From Myxococcota bacterium (GTDB taxonomy: Bacteria > Myxococcota_A > UBA796 > JAFGLY01): DNA of 32,883 nt. Shown here piece after piece: positions 23,102 through 31,610 of the stretch. The position numbers were made by a program, and so were the translations under genes. Where the stretch lies: NCBI GenBank assembly GCA_024276675.1, contig JAJRWT010000050.1:1-32883 (forward strand). The letters are read 5' to 3'. How positions within the stretch are numbered: position 1 is the stretch's first letter; each line of letters begins with the position of its first letter. The notes beneath the pieces were generated by a model. The model had not been told where the DNA came from and made no database searches. It saw nothing but the letters and a program-made list of their open reading frames with translations.

Positions 23102-24447
23102 GAATCATCTCCTGCCGGCCTCCCCGGGAGCAGGGTTGGTTGGCCGGGCGCGGGTTCGGCTCCGGGCTTGCGGGCCAGGGATGCGATGTTGGCGGACATG
23201 GAGCTTCCCATGGCCCGGAGGGAGTCCTGGACCACCTGGTTTCCGGGCGAAGTGCCGCGGCAGGGTGGGACCGTGGCGCCGCGGTAGCGGGTGATCACGT
23301 CTTCCACGGTCAGGTCTTCGGGAGGAAGAGCCGGCAGGAAAGCTCCTGGTTCCGTCCGGACCAGCAGCCCGGCACTTTCCAGGTCTTCCAGGCATTCCAC
23401 CACGGCTCTGTGGGAGGTGGAGAGGCGGCTTGCTATGGTGGCGGGATCGGAGGCTCCCTTGCCGTCCTGGAAGGCATTGACCACCACCAGGAGCGCTTGC
23501 AGGCCGAAGAATGCATCGGGCCTTCGTTCCCAGAACTCCGGTTGCAGCAGGCGGACTTTTTCTTCGGCCAGGAGGGATTCGGCGTCTTGCACCACGTAGG
23601 CCATCTCTACCCCCAGCAGGGCGATGATCCACAGTACATAGATCCACAGGAGAAATACCGGCAGCAGGCCCAGTGAACCGTAGAGACGTGCGGCGCTGCT
23701 GGATGCGCCAAGAAGCTGCGTATAGGCGGCAAAGGCTATTTTTGCGCTTTCGAACAGGATTGCACTGGACAACCCGCCCACGAGGGCGGCGCTCCAGCGG
23801 ACCTCGACCTGGGGGAGGAGCTTGATGGCGATGACGAAGGCGGTGCTGGTGAGGGCCACGGGGACGGCTCTGCCCAGGAGCCCCGAGGGGAGCGAATGGC
23901 CCATGGACGATGTGGCCACGAAGCCCAGCGCCAGCAGCAGCGGGGTCAGGGTCACCATGGCGTAGAAGTAGATGAAGCGGAGCGCCCAACGCCGCCGCAG
24001 CCTGACGTGGAAGATGTCGTTGTAGGCCTGCTCGACGCTGAAGTACATCTTTGCGCCTGCCAGCATGAGGCCAAGGAAACCGGCTATTCCGAGGGTCTCG
24101 AGGTGGACTCCGCCGATGAGGGAGTCCAGCGCCTGGCCCACGTCGGACATGGAGGCGGCCAGTACCGAGGCGAAGAGAGCTTCGCGCACCTTGACGGCGG
24201 CGTCGTCCAACAGTCCAAGCGGCCCCATGAGGGCGAAGGAGAGAACCAGCATGGGAACGGTGGCCATGAGGGTCCAGTAGCCCAGGGTGGTGGCGCGTAC
24301 GTGGATCCTGTCCTTGCGCAGTGAGCGGATCAGGGCCACGGTGGCTGGAATGAGCCACAGGAAGACGATGCGCCAGAGCTGGCTGTTGCGGGAGCGGGCC
24401 AGCCTCCGGTATTGTTCCAGGAGTCGGGGTATGTAGGACTGGAACAT
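23098..24447 (-). CDS. YihY/UPF0761 (BrkB-type) membrane protein with C-terminal winged-helix-like domain
   Basis: The 449-residue product has about six membrane helices in the YihY/BrkB pattern: TTLGYWTLMATVPMLVLSFAL, a GAKMYFSVEQAYNDIFHVRLRRRW segment, LTPLLLALGFVA, LFESAKIAFAAYTQ and YGSLGLLPVFLLWIYVLWIIALLGVEMAY. The family was once called ribonuclease BN but is an inner-membrane protein of debated, probably transport-like, role. After about residue 320 a cytoplasmic domain (ATIASRLSTSHRAVVECLEDLESAGLL) looks like a winged helix, as in several long family members. The stop overlaps the start of the transglycosylase gene, and the preceding gene ends 9 bp before its start, so it belongs to the envelope operon. 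Confidence 0.92.
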   Translation of the reverse strand: MFQSYIPRLLEQYRRLARSRNSQLWRIVFLWLIPATVALIRSLRKDRIHVRATTLGYWTLMATVPMLVLSFALMGPLGLLDDAAVKVREALFASVLAASMSDVGQALDSLIGGVHLETLGIAGFLGLMLAGAKMYFSVEQAYNDIFHVRLRRRWALRFIYFYAMVTLTPLLLALGFVATSSMGHSLPSGLLGRAVPVALTSTAFVIAIKLLPQVEVRWSAALVGGLSSAILFESAKIAFAAYTQLLGASSSAARLYGSLGLLPVFLLWIYVLWIIALLGVEMAYVVQDAESLLAEEKVRLLQPEFWERRPDAFFGLQALLVVVNAFQDGKGASDPATIASRLSTSHRAVVECLEDLESAGLLVRTEPGAFLPALPPEDLTVEDVITRYRGATVPPCRGTSPGNQVVQDSLRAMGSSMSANIASLARKPGAEPAPGQPTLLPGRPAGDDS

Positions 24448-24456
24448 GTTGGCCTG

Positions 24457-25071
24457 CTATCGTGGACGCCCGCAGGCGCGGTCCACTGCCTGGTCCAGGG
24501 GGAACAGGGTCGTTTCCAGTTGGGCCACCTGCTGCTGGACTGCCTGGAAGCGGCTCGCCGCCGAGTCGGCGCGGGCCTTGAGCGCGGCCAGGTGCTCGTA
24601 GTCGGCGGCGCATTTCGTGTTGGTGAAGCAGGAGGAAAGGGCGTTCTTGGCGGCCAACATCGCGCTTTCGGCGGGTTCCAGCAGTGCCTGGCGTTTCTGG
24701 TCCACCCGTTGGCGGGTTTCGCGAAGCGCTGCGCGAGCCTTGGTACATTGGGGCTGCTCGGCTTGTTGTTCGTCGGGGGATTGTAGATCCGAGCCCGCGC
24801 TGGGAGCCGCCGGGGAGTCGCCTCGAGCGGTAGGCGGGGCAGCGGGTGATGCGATGCCCGTGGGAGGCGAGGCCTGGGGGGGGCTGCCCTGGGGGGAGCC
24901 GGCAGCGGTGGGCTCCGGGGGCGGGGTGAGCAGGTCGCCCAGGTCCAGCACGGATTCGGACTCCCGGGTAGCCTGGGTGGATGCCGGCGGGTCTCCGCAG
25001 GCGGGCTGCATCGCCGACAGAGGCATCAGGGTGAACGTGCCGAACACGAGCAGGCTTTTGTGGGTGGACAT
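24457..25071 (-). CDS. Exported Pro-rich/helical protein with four cysteines, unknown function
   Basis: The 204-residue product has an N-terminal hydrophobic stretch (SLLVFGTFTLMPLSAM) followed by QPAC (Cys25), a non-canonical lipobox. Then comes a long Pro/Ala/Ser/Gly linker (about 45-105) and a charged helical region (109-200) with Cys109, 148, 154 and 200. These spacings suggest a helical hairpin held by disulfides in the periplasm. No family is recognised. ATG 25071 is selected because it precedes the signal; a longer frame from 25179 is possible but not protein-like. It lies 9 bp before the YihY-family gene, so co-transcription is expected. Confidence 0.65.
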   Translation of the reverse strand: MSTHKSLLVFGTFTLMPLSAMQPACGDPPASTQATRESESVLDLGDLLTPPPEPTAAGSPQGSPPQASPPTGIASPAAPPTARGDSPAAPSAGSDLQSPDEQQAEQPQCTKARAALRETRQRVDQKRQALLEPAESAMLAAKNALSSCFTNTKCAADYEHLAALKARADSAASRFQAVQQQVAQLETTLFPLDQAVDRACGRPR

Positions 25072-25248
25072 GACCGGTGGTCCCTGGGGAGCTGGTGGAG
25101 TGCCATGGCCGGTAGGCCCGCGAGAGACCAGGTTCAAGGGCCCGGGCATCGATAGCAACCGGCTGGTGGCCGGCTCCACGATTCGTTGGGGAATTGGAGG
25201 GGCAAGAGCATTATGGCAGGGTCGCCTGGTTCTGGTTCAAGGGCTGGT

Positions 25249-26046
25249 TCAGAGGGGTTCTTCCACCACCACTTCCCCCAGGATGGGCTGTTCCAGGTCG
25301 CCGTAGGTCCTGGGAGGTGGCAGCGCGTTCAGGTTGGCGGACAACAGGTGGCCGGCGATGGAGACGTCGTAGGATACCAGGAAGCCGTCGGAAGAGTAGG
25401 ACAGAGTCATCTCGCCGGATGGTGGCGACCAGCGATAACGTTGGACCGTGGTGGATTGCCCACCGATCTTTTCCTGGGCGGATCCCAGTTTTTGCAGCGG
25501 ACCTTCCAGGATGGCCCCTGTTTCGGTGGCCAGGACGCGCAGGTAGTCGGTTTGTTCCAGCACGCGCCTGGCCAGGCGCGGATCCAGCAACTCCAGCGAG
25601 GTGAGATCCACGTCCCGTGCGTCCAGGTGCCAGATCCTGGCGCGACCGTCCTGCACGATTGTCACGGTCCAGGTGCCGGCGGAAGACAGTTGGCCCTGGA
25701 TCTCACGCACCCTGCCGTTGTCGTCGATGTAGGAGGAGAAGCTGCGAGAGCCGCCCAGGCGCCCCCCCAGGCGTTGCCTGAAGCTGTAGGTGGTGGGACC
25801 CAGCGTGAACTTGAAGTTGGTCCAGGCCTGGATCAGGCGGACTTCGGAGGTTCTTCCCGGCAGGTAGCGGATTTCGATGTCTCTCGTGCCCACCACCTGC
25901 CCGCTGCTCACCAACTGGTATGTGAGGGGGCGGGTTTCGGCTGATGAAGTCCTTGACCAGAGCGCCAGGATCGTCAGCACCAGCAGGCAAACCCGGTGAC
26001 CCGAGCTGGCTTGTTTGATCCTGGCTGTGGGGAGGGGGCGTGGCAC
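25249..26046 (-). CDS. Exported beta-rich protein of unknown function (DUF3108-like appearance)
   Basis: The 265-residue product has a signal peptide (VCLLVLTILALWSRTSSA/ET, cut near 36) and an all-beta mature part: LTYQLVSSGQVVGTRDIEIRY, FSSYIDDNGRVREIQGQL, MTLSYSSDGFLVSYDVS. The pattern of an initial strand pair with 'G..VG' resembles DUF3108/DUF6134-type periplasmic proteins, but I cannot assign it. GTG 26046 is preferred because GGAGG sits 4 nt upstream; ATG 26079 has no ribosome site. It is the first gene of the minus-strand envelope run, 177 bp before the Pro-rich protein. The gene's C-terminus is acidic (GEVVVEEPL). Confidence 0.7.
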   Translation of the reverse strand: MPRPLPTARIKQASSGHRVCLLVLTILALWSRTSSAETRPLTYQLVSSGQVVGTRDIEIRYLPGRTSEVRLIQAWTNFKFTLGPTTYSFRQRLGGRLGGSRSFSSYIDDNGRVREIQGQLSSAGTWTVTIVQDGRARIWHLDARDVDLTSLELLDPRLARRVLEQTDYLRVLATETGAILEGPLQKLGSAQEKIGGQSTTVQRYRWSPPSGEMTLSYSSDGFLVSYDVSIAGHLLSANLNALPPPRTYGDLEQPILGEVVVEEPL

Positions 26047-26177
26047 TGTGCCTCCGGGTTCGTGGGAGACCTGGTTCATGGGAGATGAGGCTATCAAGAC
26101 TCCCCGCCAGATTGTAGCAGAAAACTCTAGCCCCCCCGCGTCCATGGGGCAATGATCATGGTGGGCGTGGAAAAGCA

Positions 26178-26289
26178 CTGCCGGCGCTGCCGGCCAATGG
26201 AGCGGGGGGAGGCCGGTCTCGCTGCGCAAGAAAGCGAGGCTCTCGCTGCGCTGCCGGCGCTGCCGGCCAATGGAGCGGGGGGAGGCCGG
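26178..26289. repeat. 39-bp direct repeat within a 438-bp gene-free gap
   Basis: An identical 39-bp sequence (starting CTGCCGGCGCTGCCGGCC) occurs at 26178-26216 and 26251-26289. A weaker pair follows around 26290-26317 and 26351-26378, both containing CCCGGGCGAG and GGACAGCG. The gap 26047-26484 lies between the start of the exported beta-rich gene and the stop of the membrane GT-C-like gene. No gene was supported in it. Confidence 0.8.
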
Positions 26290-26484
26290 CCCGGCCCGGG
26301 CGAGGGGGGACAGCGCTGTATCACCTTCCCACCAACCCTCCAGGCTGGCCGGCCCCGGGCGAGTGGGGGACAGCGTGGAAAAGAGTGAATTGGGCCGTTT
26401 CCGGCGTCTTCCCTGGGAGATTGAGCCCGTCGTGCCCAGTATGGGGTGCCTGCAGGACCCGCGGGAACGGGAGCTACCCTGGAG

Positions 26485-28605
26485 CTATCCAGAATCGGAA
26501 GCTCCATCACTGGCGAGCGTCCGTATTTCCAGGTCCGGGATCCCGCCTTCCACCCAGTGCGTTGCTGCGCCAAAGCTCCAGCCTTCATGGATACCCTTCT
26601 GAAACGCCGCGGATGGTGAATCGGTGCCCTTGGCCTGGAAGGAACGGGGCAGCCTGACTTCCAGGTGCCGCAGGAACGCACCGTTGGCTTCGGCCAGTGA
26701 GACTCCTACGCCCCAACCCGCGCTTTCCGCGTCCAGGCCGCGGACCCAGGCCTGGCAGGAGGGGTTCCAGTCCAGGAGCAGGCTGGCCCGTTCGCTGGCG
26801 GTGCTGCTGCTGGTCACGCAGAGTCGGGCGGCCATGGCACCCCTTGCCGTGGCCCAGAGAACACGGGCCGTGCTCCATGCCTGGTCGTTCATCAGGGTCC
26901 TGGTGGCGTTCATGACGGATCGGGCGTCGGGGACCTGGCCGCCCTGCACCAGGTGCGACCTGGCGTGGCACCAGGCGGCTTCGCGCACCGCGCCGGGAGG
27001 GAAGCCTGTTTCGGGGACGCGGGATGCCAGCTCCTTCACCATTATGGAAAAGGCGTACTCGCCCTTTGCCACGTCGCGGGCCCTCACGATGATTCCGGCG
27101 ATTTCGCCCCTGTACCAGGCATGCCCTTCGGGTGTCCCGGGGCTGGTGTCCACTCCATCCATGGCCAGGGGCAGGTCATCGGTGGCCTTGAGCGCGAAGC
27201 CGGGATCTCCCTGCAGCAGGCCGGCGGAGTAGGGTACCAGGGGCAGGGGGCTGCCCCTGCTGGCGGCCTCCAGGATCTCCAGGTCGCCCCTGACCCGTTC
27301 TTCCTGGAAGCACCACTCCGGAGCGAGACGTTGGCGGGTCCAGGTGGGACTTCCGGCGGACATGGCCCGCAAGCGGCCCAGGATGCCCGGCAGAATGAGC
27401 GCCAGGGCCAGGGCCATGGTCAGCAGACGGCCCCGTCCCTTCCCAAGTGCTCCATGCAGGAGAGCCAGGCCCATGGCCCCAATCACCAGGAACAGGGGAT
27501 AGACAAGGCCCAGGTAGCGCAGTTGCTGGGCGCGGGGCACCTGTTGGCCGTCCAGCCAGACGCTCAGGCGGAAGGTGCTGTAGAGGAGCACGAAAGCCAG
27601 CAGGGTTCCAAGGACAAGCACCGCGGAACGTAGCCGGATTCCGTGCAAGAGGGGCCGGTGCCTGCCGCCAATCAGGCTCCTGGTGGTGGCCGCTGCCAGC
27701 AGCACGACCAGGATGCACCAGGTGCCGAAGGAGCCCAGTCCCAGCCAGCTCAAGGCCGGTGCGGCGGCGTCGCCCCAGATCCCCCTGATCTGCACGGGCA
27801 GCAGCAAGGAGGCCAGGTTGTGCCCGACCCACTGGAAAGAGAGTTGCCATTCCTCGGGCTGGTAGATGGGGGTGACGGGCCAGGCCCCCCAGTAGTGGCG
27901 CACCAGGAGGATGGGAGAGAGACCAGCCGCCAGGCTGGCCGGCATGGTCAGCAGCCTGACCATCCACCAGCGCCTTCGCGGAGGCGCCAGCATGTTGGCC
28001 AGAGCCAGCACCACCAGGCCCAGCACCATGGAGCGCAGGAAGAACAGGCCGAAACCGACCAGGAGTCCCAGCCCGGCAAGCAGCAGCTCCCTTCTGCCGC
28101 CCGCCGGTTTCTCCATGGCCATGATGGCCAGCAGGATCTCCAGCATGAGCAGTGCCCCCCCCTCCGGGTGGTTCCCGTTGGATATGAGCGCCAGCTCCTG
28201 GTAGGCCGGTGGGGCGAATGCAAACAAGATGGCGCAGTAGGCCGCGGCCCTGCGGCCCATGGTTTTTCTGGCCACCTGCGCGCCCGCCAGGAGTGCCAGC
28301 AGGAAGAACAGGGTCCCCACCAGTCTCCAGGCCAGTATCGAAGGCCCCAGCAGCGCGAAGGCGCCGGCCCCGAGGACCGCGTCCACCGTACAGCCGCCGC
28401 AAAACGGCTGGTATTGCAGGGGGAAGGCCAGCTTCAGGCCCCCGTTGAGGATCAGCCAGCCGTGCGCTGCGTTGTACAGCTCTTCCGTGTCGTGTATGGC
28501 GGTGGAGTAGAGCAGCACCGCCAGTACCTGGAGCAGTATCGCCAGGGACATGGCTAGCATGGTGGCCGTGATTCGTCGTCTGGCGGTGTGCATTCCGGGG
28601 CTCAC
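26485..28605 (-). CDS. Large polytopic membrane protein, GT-C glycosyltransferase-like
   Basis: The 706-residue product has an N-terminal helix (about 13-35), then an acidic first loop HDTEELYNAAHGW (38-50). Roughly ten further helices extend to about 440, and a 260-residue soluble C-terminal region follows. An acidic residue pair in the first periplasmic loop plus this topology is typical of the GT-C fold (ArnT/PMT-like), which transfers sugars from polyprenyl phosphates outside the membrane. The loop TVDAVLGAGAF and the ISNGNHPEGG segment fit such enzymes. Acceptor and donor are unknown. The start is GTG 28605, or ATG 28593 four codons later; neither has a strong ribosome site. It diverges from a second large membrane protein. 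A 9-bp hairpin (27238-27259) lies within the coding sequence. Confidence 0.72.
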   Translation of the reverse strand: MSPGMHTARRRITATMLAMSLAILLQVLAVLLYSTAIHDTEELYNAAHGWLILNGGLKLAFPLQYQPFCGGCTVDAVLGAGAFALLGPSILAWRLVGTLFFLLALLAGAQVARKTMGRRAAAYCAILFAFAPPAYQELALISNGNHPEGGALLMLEILLAIMAMEKPAGGRRELLLAGLGLLVGFGLFFLRSMVLGLVVLALANMLAPPRRRWWMVRLLTMPASLAAGLSPILLVRHYWGAWPVTPIYQPEEWQLSFQWVGHNLASLLLPVQIRGIWGDAAAPALSWLGLGSFGTWCILVVLLAAATTRSLIGGRHRPLLHGIRLRSAVLVLGTLLAFVLLYSTFRLSVWLDGQQVPRAQQLRYLGLVYPLFLVIGAMGLALLHGALGKGRGRLLTMALALALILPGILGRLRAMSAGSPTWTRQRLAPEWCFQEERVRGDLEILEAASRGSPLPLVPYSAGLLQGDPGFALKATDDLPLAMDGVDTSPGTPEGHAWYRGEIAGIIVRARDVAKGEYAFSIMVKELASRVPETGFPPGAVREAAWCHARSHLVQGGQVPDARSVMNATRTLMNDQAWSTARVLWATARGAMAARLCVTSSSTASERASLLLDWNPSCQAWVRGLDAESAGWGVGVSLAEANGAFLRHLEVRLPRSFQAKGTDSPSAAFQKGIHEGWSFGAATHWVEGGIPDLEIRTLASDGASDSG

Positions 28606-28783
28606 GTTACTTGAGATTCCTGCGACGGCTCCCAGCGTTCCATCCGCCCGGCTGTGTCGTTCGTCGCTCGTATGTTCTCGTTATGCCTGATATACCTTGC
28701 TGCCAGCGCCTTGCCGGGCAGGCGCCTCGGCGCCCTGGTTGAGCTTGCGCGAACACTTACGCCATGTTGCGAGGTGCGCTTTC

Positions 28784-30685
28784 GTGGGTTTTCATTCTGC
28801 CAGGCTATCCGCTTCTCCGGGTTGGGGCAGCGGGAGTTTTTCCAGGATTTGCAGGTGGTCGCTGGTCCTGCTGGTCATGGTCGTGACGGTTTGCAGCCTC
28901 ATGTGGCCCCTGGCGGCGGCCCGGGGCGGGGGGCCCGGGGACCTGGTGCGTGCCCTGTTCCTTCCCGCGGAGCAGCCCCTGCTGCTGGGGAGCGGCGTGG
29001 ACCTCATGGGCACCGTCTGGACATTCGACTTCGTCCAGCGTTTGCTGGATGGAACGGCCTCCACCTTCAACCCCGATGTCTTCGCGCCCCTGGGCTGGGA
29101 CCAGGGCGCGGCCCAGGCCCGTGCCTGGCTGGACGCCATCATGGCCTGGCCCCTCGTGCAGATCATGGGAATCCCGGGGTTCTACGACCTTCATGTCATG
29201 ATGGTGCTGCTGCTCAGCCAGTTCTCCATCTATCTGCTCTGTATCCAGGCGGGGGCGCCATGGCCCCTGGCGCTGGGGCTTTCGGTGCTGGGGATCCGCA
29301 ATCCCTTTGTCATGGGGCAGATCTACGAGGGAAGGCCCACCCAGGTCCACCTGGTGTTTCACGCCCTGTTTCTGCTGGCCCTGCTGCACCTGCCCGGCTG
29401 GCCATCCAGCTCATCCGGGGGTCTCCGGAACCCGGAACCGGTCCCCATGGGGCGGGTTCTCCTGGCGGGAACCCTGGCGGGGCTCATGTTGGCAGCGGCC
29501 TGCTTCGTGTACTGGTTCGGTGCTCTTGCGGTGGGAATGATGGCGGCCCTGGCCGTTGTCCTCCAGTCATTTCTGTTCGGCAGGAAGTGCGGGCCCTTGT
29601 TGGCGGGGAGCGCGGTTGCCGGGGCCACGGCCCTGCTGGTGGCATTCCTGGTGGCTCCCGGCCTGGTGGGGAATGTCCTGGCGGGGGATGGAGCCACGTG
29701 GATCCCCGACCTGGCGAGCCCGCCTTCCTGGCAGGTGGACCTGGGTTTCGCCAGCCTGCCGCTGCGGGGCCAGCCCCAGGTGCAGGTTCACGGCTTGTGG
29801 ACAGCCATCCAGGCGCTGCAATCCCTGGGTCTGCCCTTGTGCCTCGTGGCGGCGGGTCTGGGCATGGTGCTGCTCCCCGGGCGTCGGCGGGTCCTGGCCT
29901 GGGGGCTGGCCAGCCTGTTCTTTCTTTCAATGCCCATGGGGCCCATGGTGCAGGTTGGTGACAGAGTCCTGGTGAGCGCCATGGGCATGGCCCAGTGGAT
30001 CTTTCCCCCCATGGCACGTTGTCATCACCCCGACCGCACCGTGGTGGCGCCACTCCTGGGGCTGATGGTGGCGGTCTCGCTGGGTTTCCGGGCCTTGCTG
30101 TTGCGTTGGGCTCCCTCCCGGAACATGGGCCTGCTGGCTTCCGCCCTGCTGGGCATGGCCTCCGTGGGCTGGGCCCTTGCCGGGCCTTCGTCTTCGGAGC
30201 TGGGGAGTACCACGGTGTTTGATGGTGGGGACTTCTACACCAGCGTTGCCCGGCGCTGGCCCGGCGGAATGATCCACGTACCGTTGTGGACTTCCAACGA
30301 AGAGTACGCCTGGCAGGTGCTTCATCGTCAACCCCTGCTGGGCGGACCCGGCATTCGCGGCCACAACACCCGGCCCCCAGGCCATCGCGCCTACTGTGAG
30401 TCCAACAGCTTTCTGGCCGCCCTGGAAGAACTCGCGCTGCACGGCGAGGGCGCCCTTCCCGTCTACCGGCCGGCCGATCTTCGGCGCTTGCTGGACGACG
30501 GCTTCAGTGTTCTCGTGGTACACGGGCAGCACGTGGAATCCGGGCCCCAGCGGTTTCGCCGGTTCCTGGGGGAGCCGGGCTGGCGGCATTCCCTGCTGAC
30601 CGCCTACCCCTTGTCGGGCGTTTCGGCCCAGGAGCCCACCACCAGCGCCCCTGCTCCAGAGGCGCAGGCCACGAGTACCAGGTAG
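28784..30685 (+). CDS. Large polytopic membrane protein, possible GT-C/YfhO-like
   Basis: The 633-residue product has a first helix (SLVLLVMVVTVCSLMWPLA), then an extracytoplasmic loop with GVDLMGTVWTFDFVQRLLDG and NPDVFAPLGWDQG. About ten further helices lead to about residue 480, followed by a soluble C-terminal region (FDGGDFYTSVARRWPGGMIHVPLW...). The layout resembles glycosyltransferase-fold membrane proteins such as the YfhO type, with the loop Asp/Glu residues as possible catalytic groups; this is inference. GTG 28784 is preferred since GAGG lies 9 nt upstream; TTG 28697 is an alternative without a ribosome site. The 3' end overlaps the convergent membrane gene by 82 bp. It lies back to back with the minus-strand GT-C-like gene. 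Confidence 0.7.
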   Translation: MGFHSARLSASPGWGSGSFSRICRWSLVLLVMVVTVCSLMWPLAAARGGGPGDLVRALFLPAEQPLLLGSGVDLMGTVWTFDFVQRLLDGTASTFNPDVFAPLGWDQGAAQARAWLDAIMAWPLVQIMGIPGFYDLHVMMVLLLSQFSIYLLCIQAGAPWPLALGLSVLGIRNPFVMGQIYEGRPTQVHLVFHALFLLALLHLPGWPSSSSGGLRNPEPVPMGRVLLAGTLAGLMLAAACFVYWFGALAVGMMAALAVVLQSFLFGRKCGPLLAGSAVAGATALLVAFLVAPGLVGNVLAGDGATWIPDLASPPSWQVDLGFASLPLRGQPQVQVHGLWTAIQALQSLGLPLCLVAAGLGMVLLPGRRRVLAWGLASLFFLSMPMGPMVQVGDRVLVSAMGMAQWIFPPMARCHHPDRTVVAPLLGLMVAVSLGFRALLLRWAPSRNMGLLASALLGMASVGWALAGPSSSELGSTTVFDGGDFYTSVARRWPGGMIHVPLWTSNEEYAWQVLHRQPLLGGPGIRGHNTRPPGHRAYCESNSFLAALEELALHGEGALPVYRPADLRRLLDDGFSVLVVHGQHVESGPQRFRRFLGEPGWRHSLLTAYPLSGVSAQEPTTSAPAPEAQATSTR

Positions 30686-31164
30686 GCGTCGCTCATGGGG
30701 CTGTCCGTGGCAGCCCAGCAGAAAAGGGACAGGCTGGCCGCCCAGGCGGCGCCCGACACCCTGCGCATCGCGGGCCCCTTGCCCGGAAGCAGCGACAGCA
30801 GGAAACCCACCAGCCACCACGTGTAGGGAACCTCGCCGCAGAGTATCGCCAGAAATGCCTCGCTCACCAGGAGCCACGGGCCTCTCCAGGATACCCATGG
30901 CCGGTTGTTTTCGGACTGGCGGGGGATTCGGAATCGTGCGGACAGTCGCATGGCCGAGAGTGGAGGCACAAGGCAGGAGAGCGCGTATACTTGCCCCTGG
31001 GGACCGGAGAACCACAGGGCCGCTCCCGTGCAGACGGCCCACCACGAGGCCCCCGCGACGGCGGGCAGCAACAGGGTGGAAAACGGCGTCGGGATGGGTG
31101 CTCCACCGCCCGCCCCGGAAGAATCTTTGCCGTTTTGCATTATTTGCTTGAAAAATTTTTCCAT
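30604..31164 (-). CDS. Small polytopic membrane protein, unknown function
   Basis: The 186-residue product has about four to five hydrophobic helices, for example STLLLPAVAGASWWAVCTGAALWF, QVYALSCLVPPLSAM, WLLVSEAFLAILCGEVPYTWWLVGFLLSLL and DAYLVLVACASGAGALVVGSW. These are separated by short basic loops (RLSARFRIPR; PGKGPAMRRV). It is not a recognisable prepilin peptidase. ATG 31164 (MEKFFKQIMQNGKD) is chosen as the first Met before the soluble N-terminus; GTG 31221 and ATG 31140 are alternatives and none has a good ribosome site. The end overlaps the convergent GT-C-like gene by 82 bp. It is divergent from the flp pilin gene with an AT-rich shared upstream region. Confidence 0.6.
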   Translation of the reverse strand: MEKFFKQIMQNGKDSSGAGGGAPIPTPFSTLLLPAVAGASWWAVCTGAALWFSGPQGQVYALSCLVPPLSAMRLSARFRIPRQSENNRPWVSWRGPWLLVSEAFLAILCGEVPYTWWLVGFLLSLLPGKGPAMRRVSGAAWAASLSLFCWAATDSPMSDAYLVLVACASGAGALVVGSWAETPDKG

Positions 31165-31173
31165 CTGTAAAAT
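31144..31173 (+). promoter_or_regulatory. Candidate sigma-70-type promoter for flp
   Basis: In an AT-rich stretch unlike the rest of the window, TTGCTT (31144-31149) and TAAAAT (31168-31173) are spaced by 18 bp. TAAAAT matches five of six of the -10 consensus; the -35 matches three. Transcription would begin about 110 bp before flp. The overlap with the N-terminal codons of the divergent membrane gene (start 31164) is a caution. Confidence 0.3.
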
Positions 31174-31290
31174 AATTTCCACCGCTGGTGGATTGGCCGT
31201 ATTCGACGGCACGGTCGCCACGCCGGGGCGTAAGTCTCGCCACTGGCGCGTCCCTTCCGGACAGCGAAGTCAACACTGGAGTACCACGCC

Positions 31291-31461
31291 ATGATCATGA
31301 AATTCATCCGCGAAGAAGAAGGCGCGACGGCAATCGAGTACGGACTGATAGCCGGTCTGGTGGCGGTGGCCATCATCCTTGCCCTGACTACCCTGGGCGA
31401 TGCCCTGGAGGTCCTCTTCGACACGGTGGCCGACACCGTCATGGACGCCGCAACCAACTAG
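31291..31461 (+). CDS. flp: Flp/Fap-type type IVb pilin (major Tad pilus subunit)
   Basis: A 56-residue pilin too short for most gene finders. It begins MIMKFIREEEGATAIEYGLI and runs into a hydrophobic helix (GLVAVAIILALTTL). The prepilin peptidase site is G11/A12, with Glu at mature position 5 and Tyr at 6, the Flp G/xxxxEY signature. The tail LEVLFDTVADTVMDAATN ends at TAG 31459-31461. After cleavage by a TadV/CpaA-type peptidase, subunits polymerise through the helix into an adhesive pilus. ATG 31291 has GGAG 9 nt upstream; ATG 31297 is a second option. It stands 149 bp before cpaB, the usual Tad order, although cpaA is not seen between them. Confidence 0.93.
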   Translation: MIMKFIREEEGATAIEYGLIAGLVAVAIILALTTLGDALEVLFDTVADTVMDAATN

Positions 31462-31610
31462 CACCAATCGTGAATGGCGGACCGAGATTCCCATGGGTGT
31501 CTGAGCGGGAACGAGTCATCTGACCGCCGTGCCGGTTAAGGCTCCCTTGATTCCCTTGATTCCCATGGGGTGGTGGCACTGGCAGGACCTGCGTCAATCC
31601 GGAGTGCAGG

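Noticed and set aside
30604..31164. Small membrane protein as the missing CpaA prepilin peptidase
   Set aside because: The Asp-containing motifs (GD and FLG-type) of prepilin peptidases are not seen.
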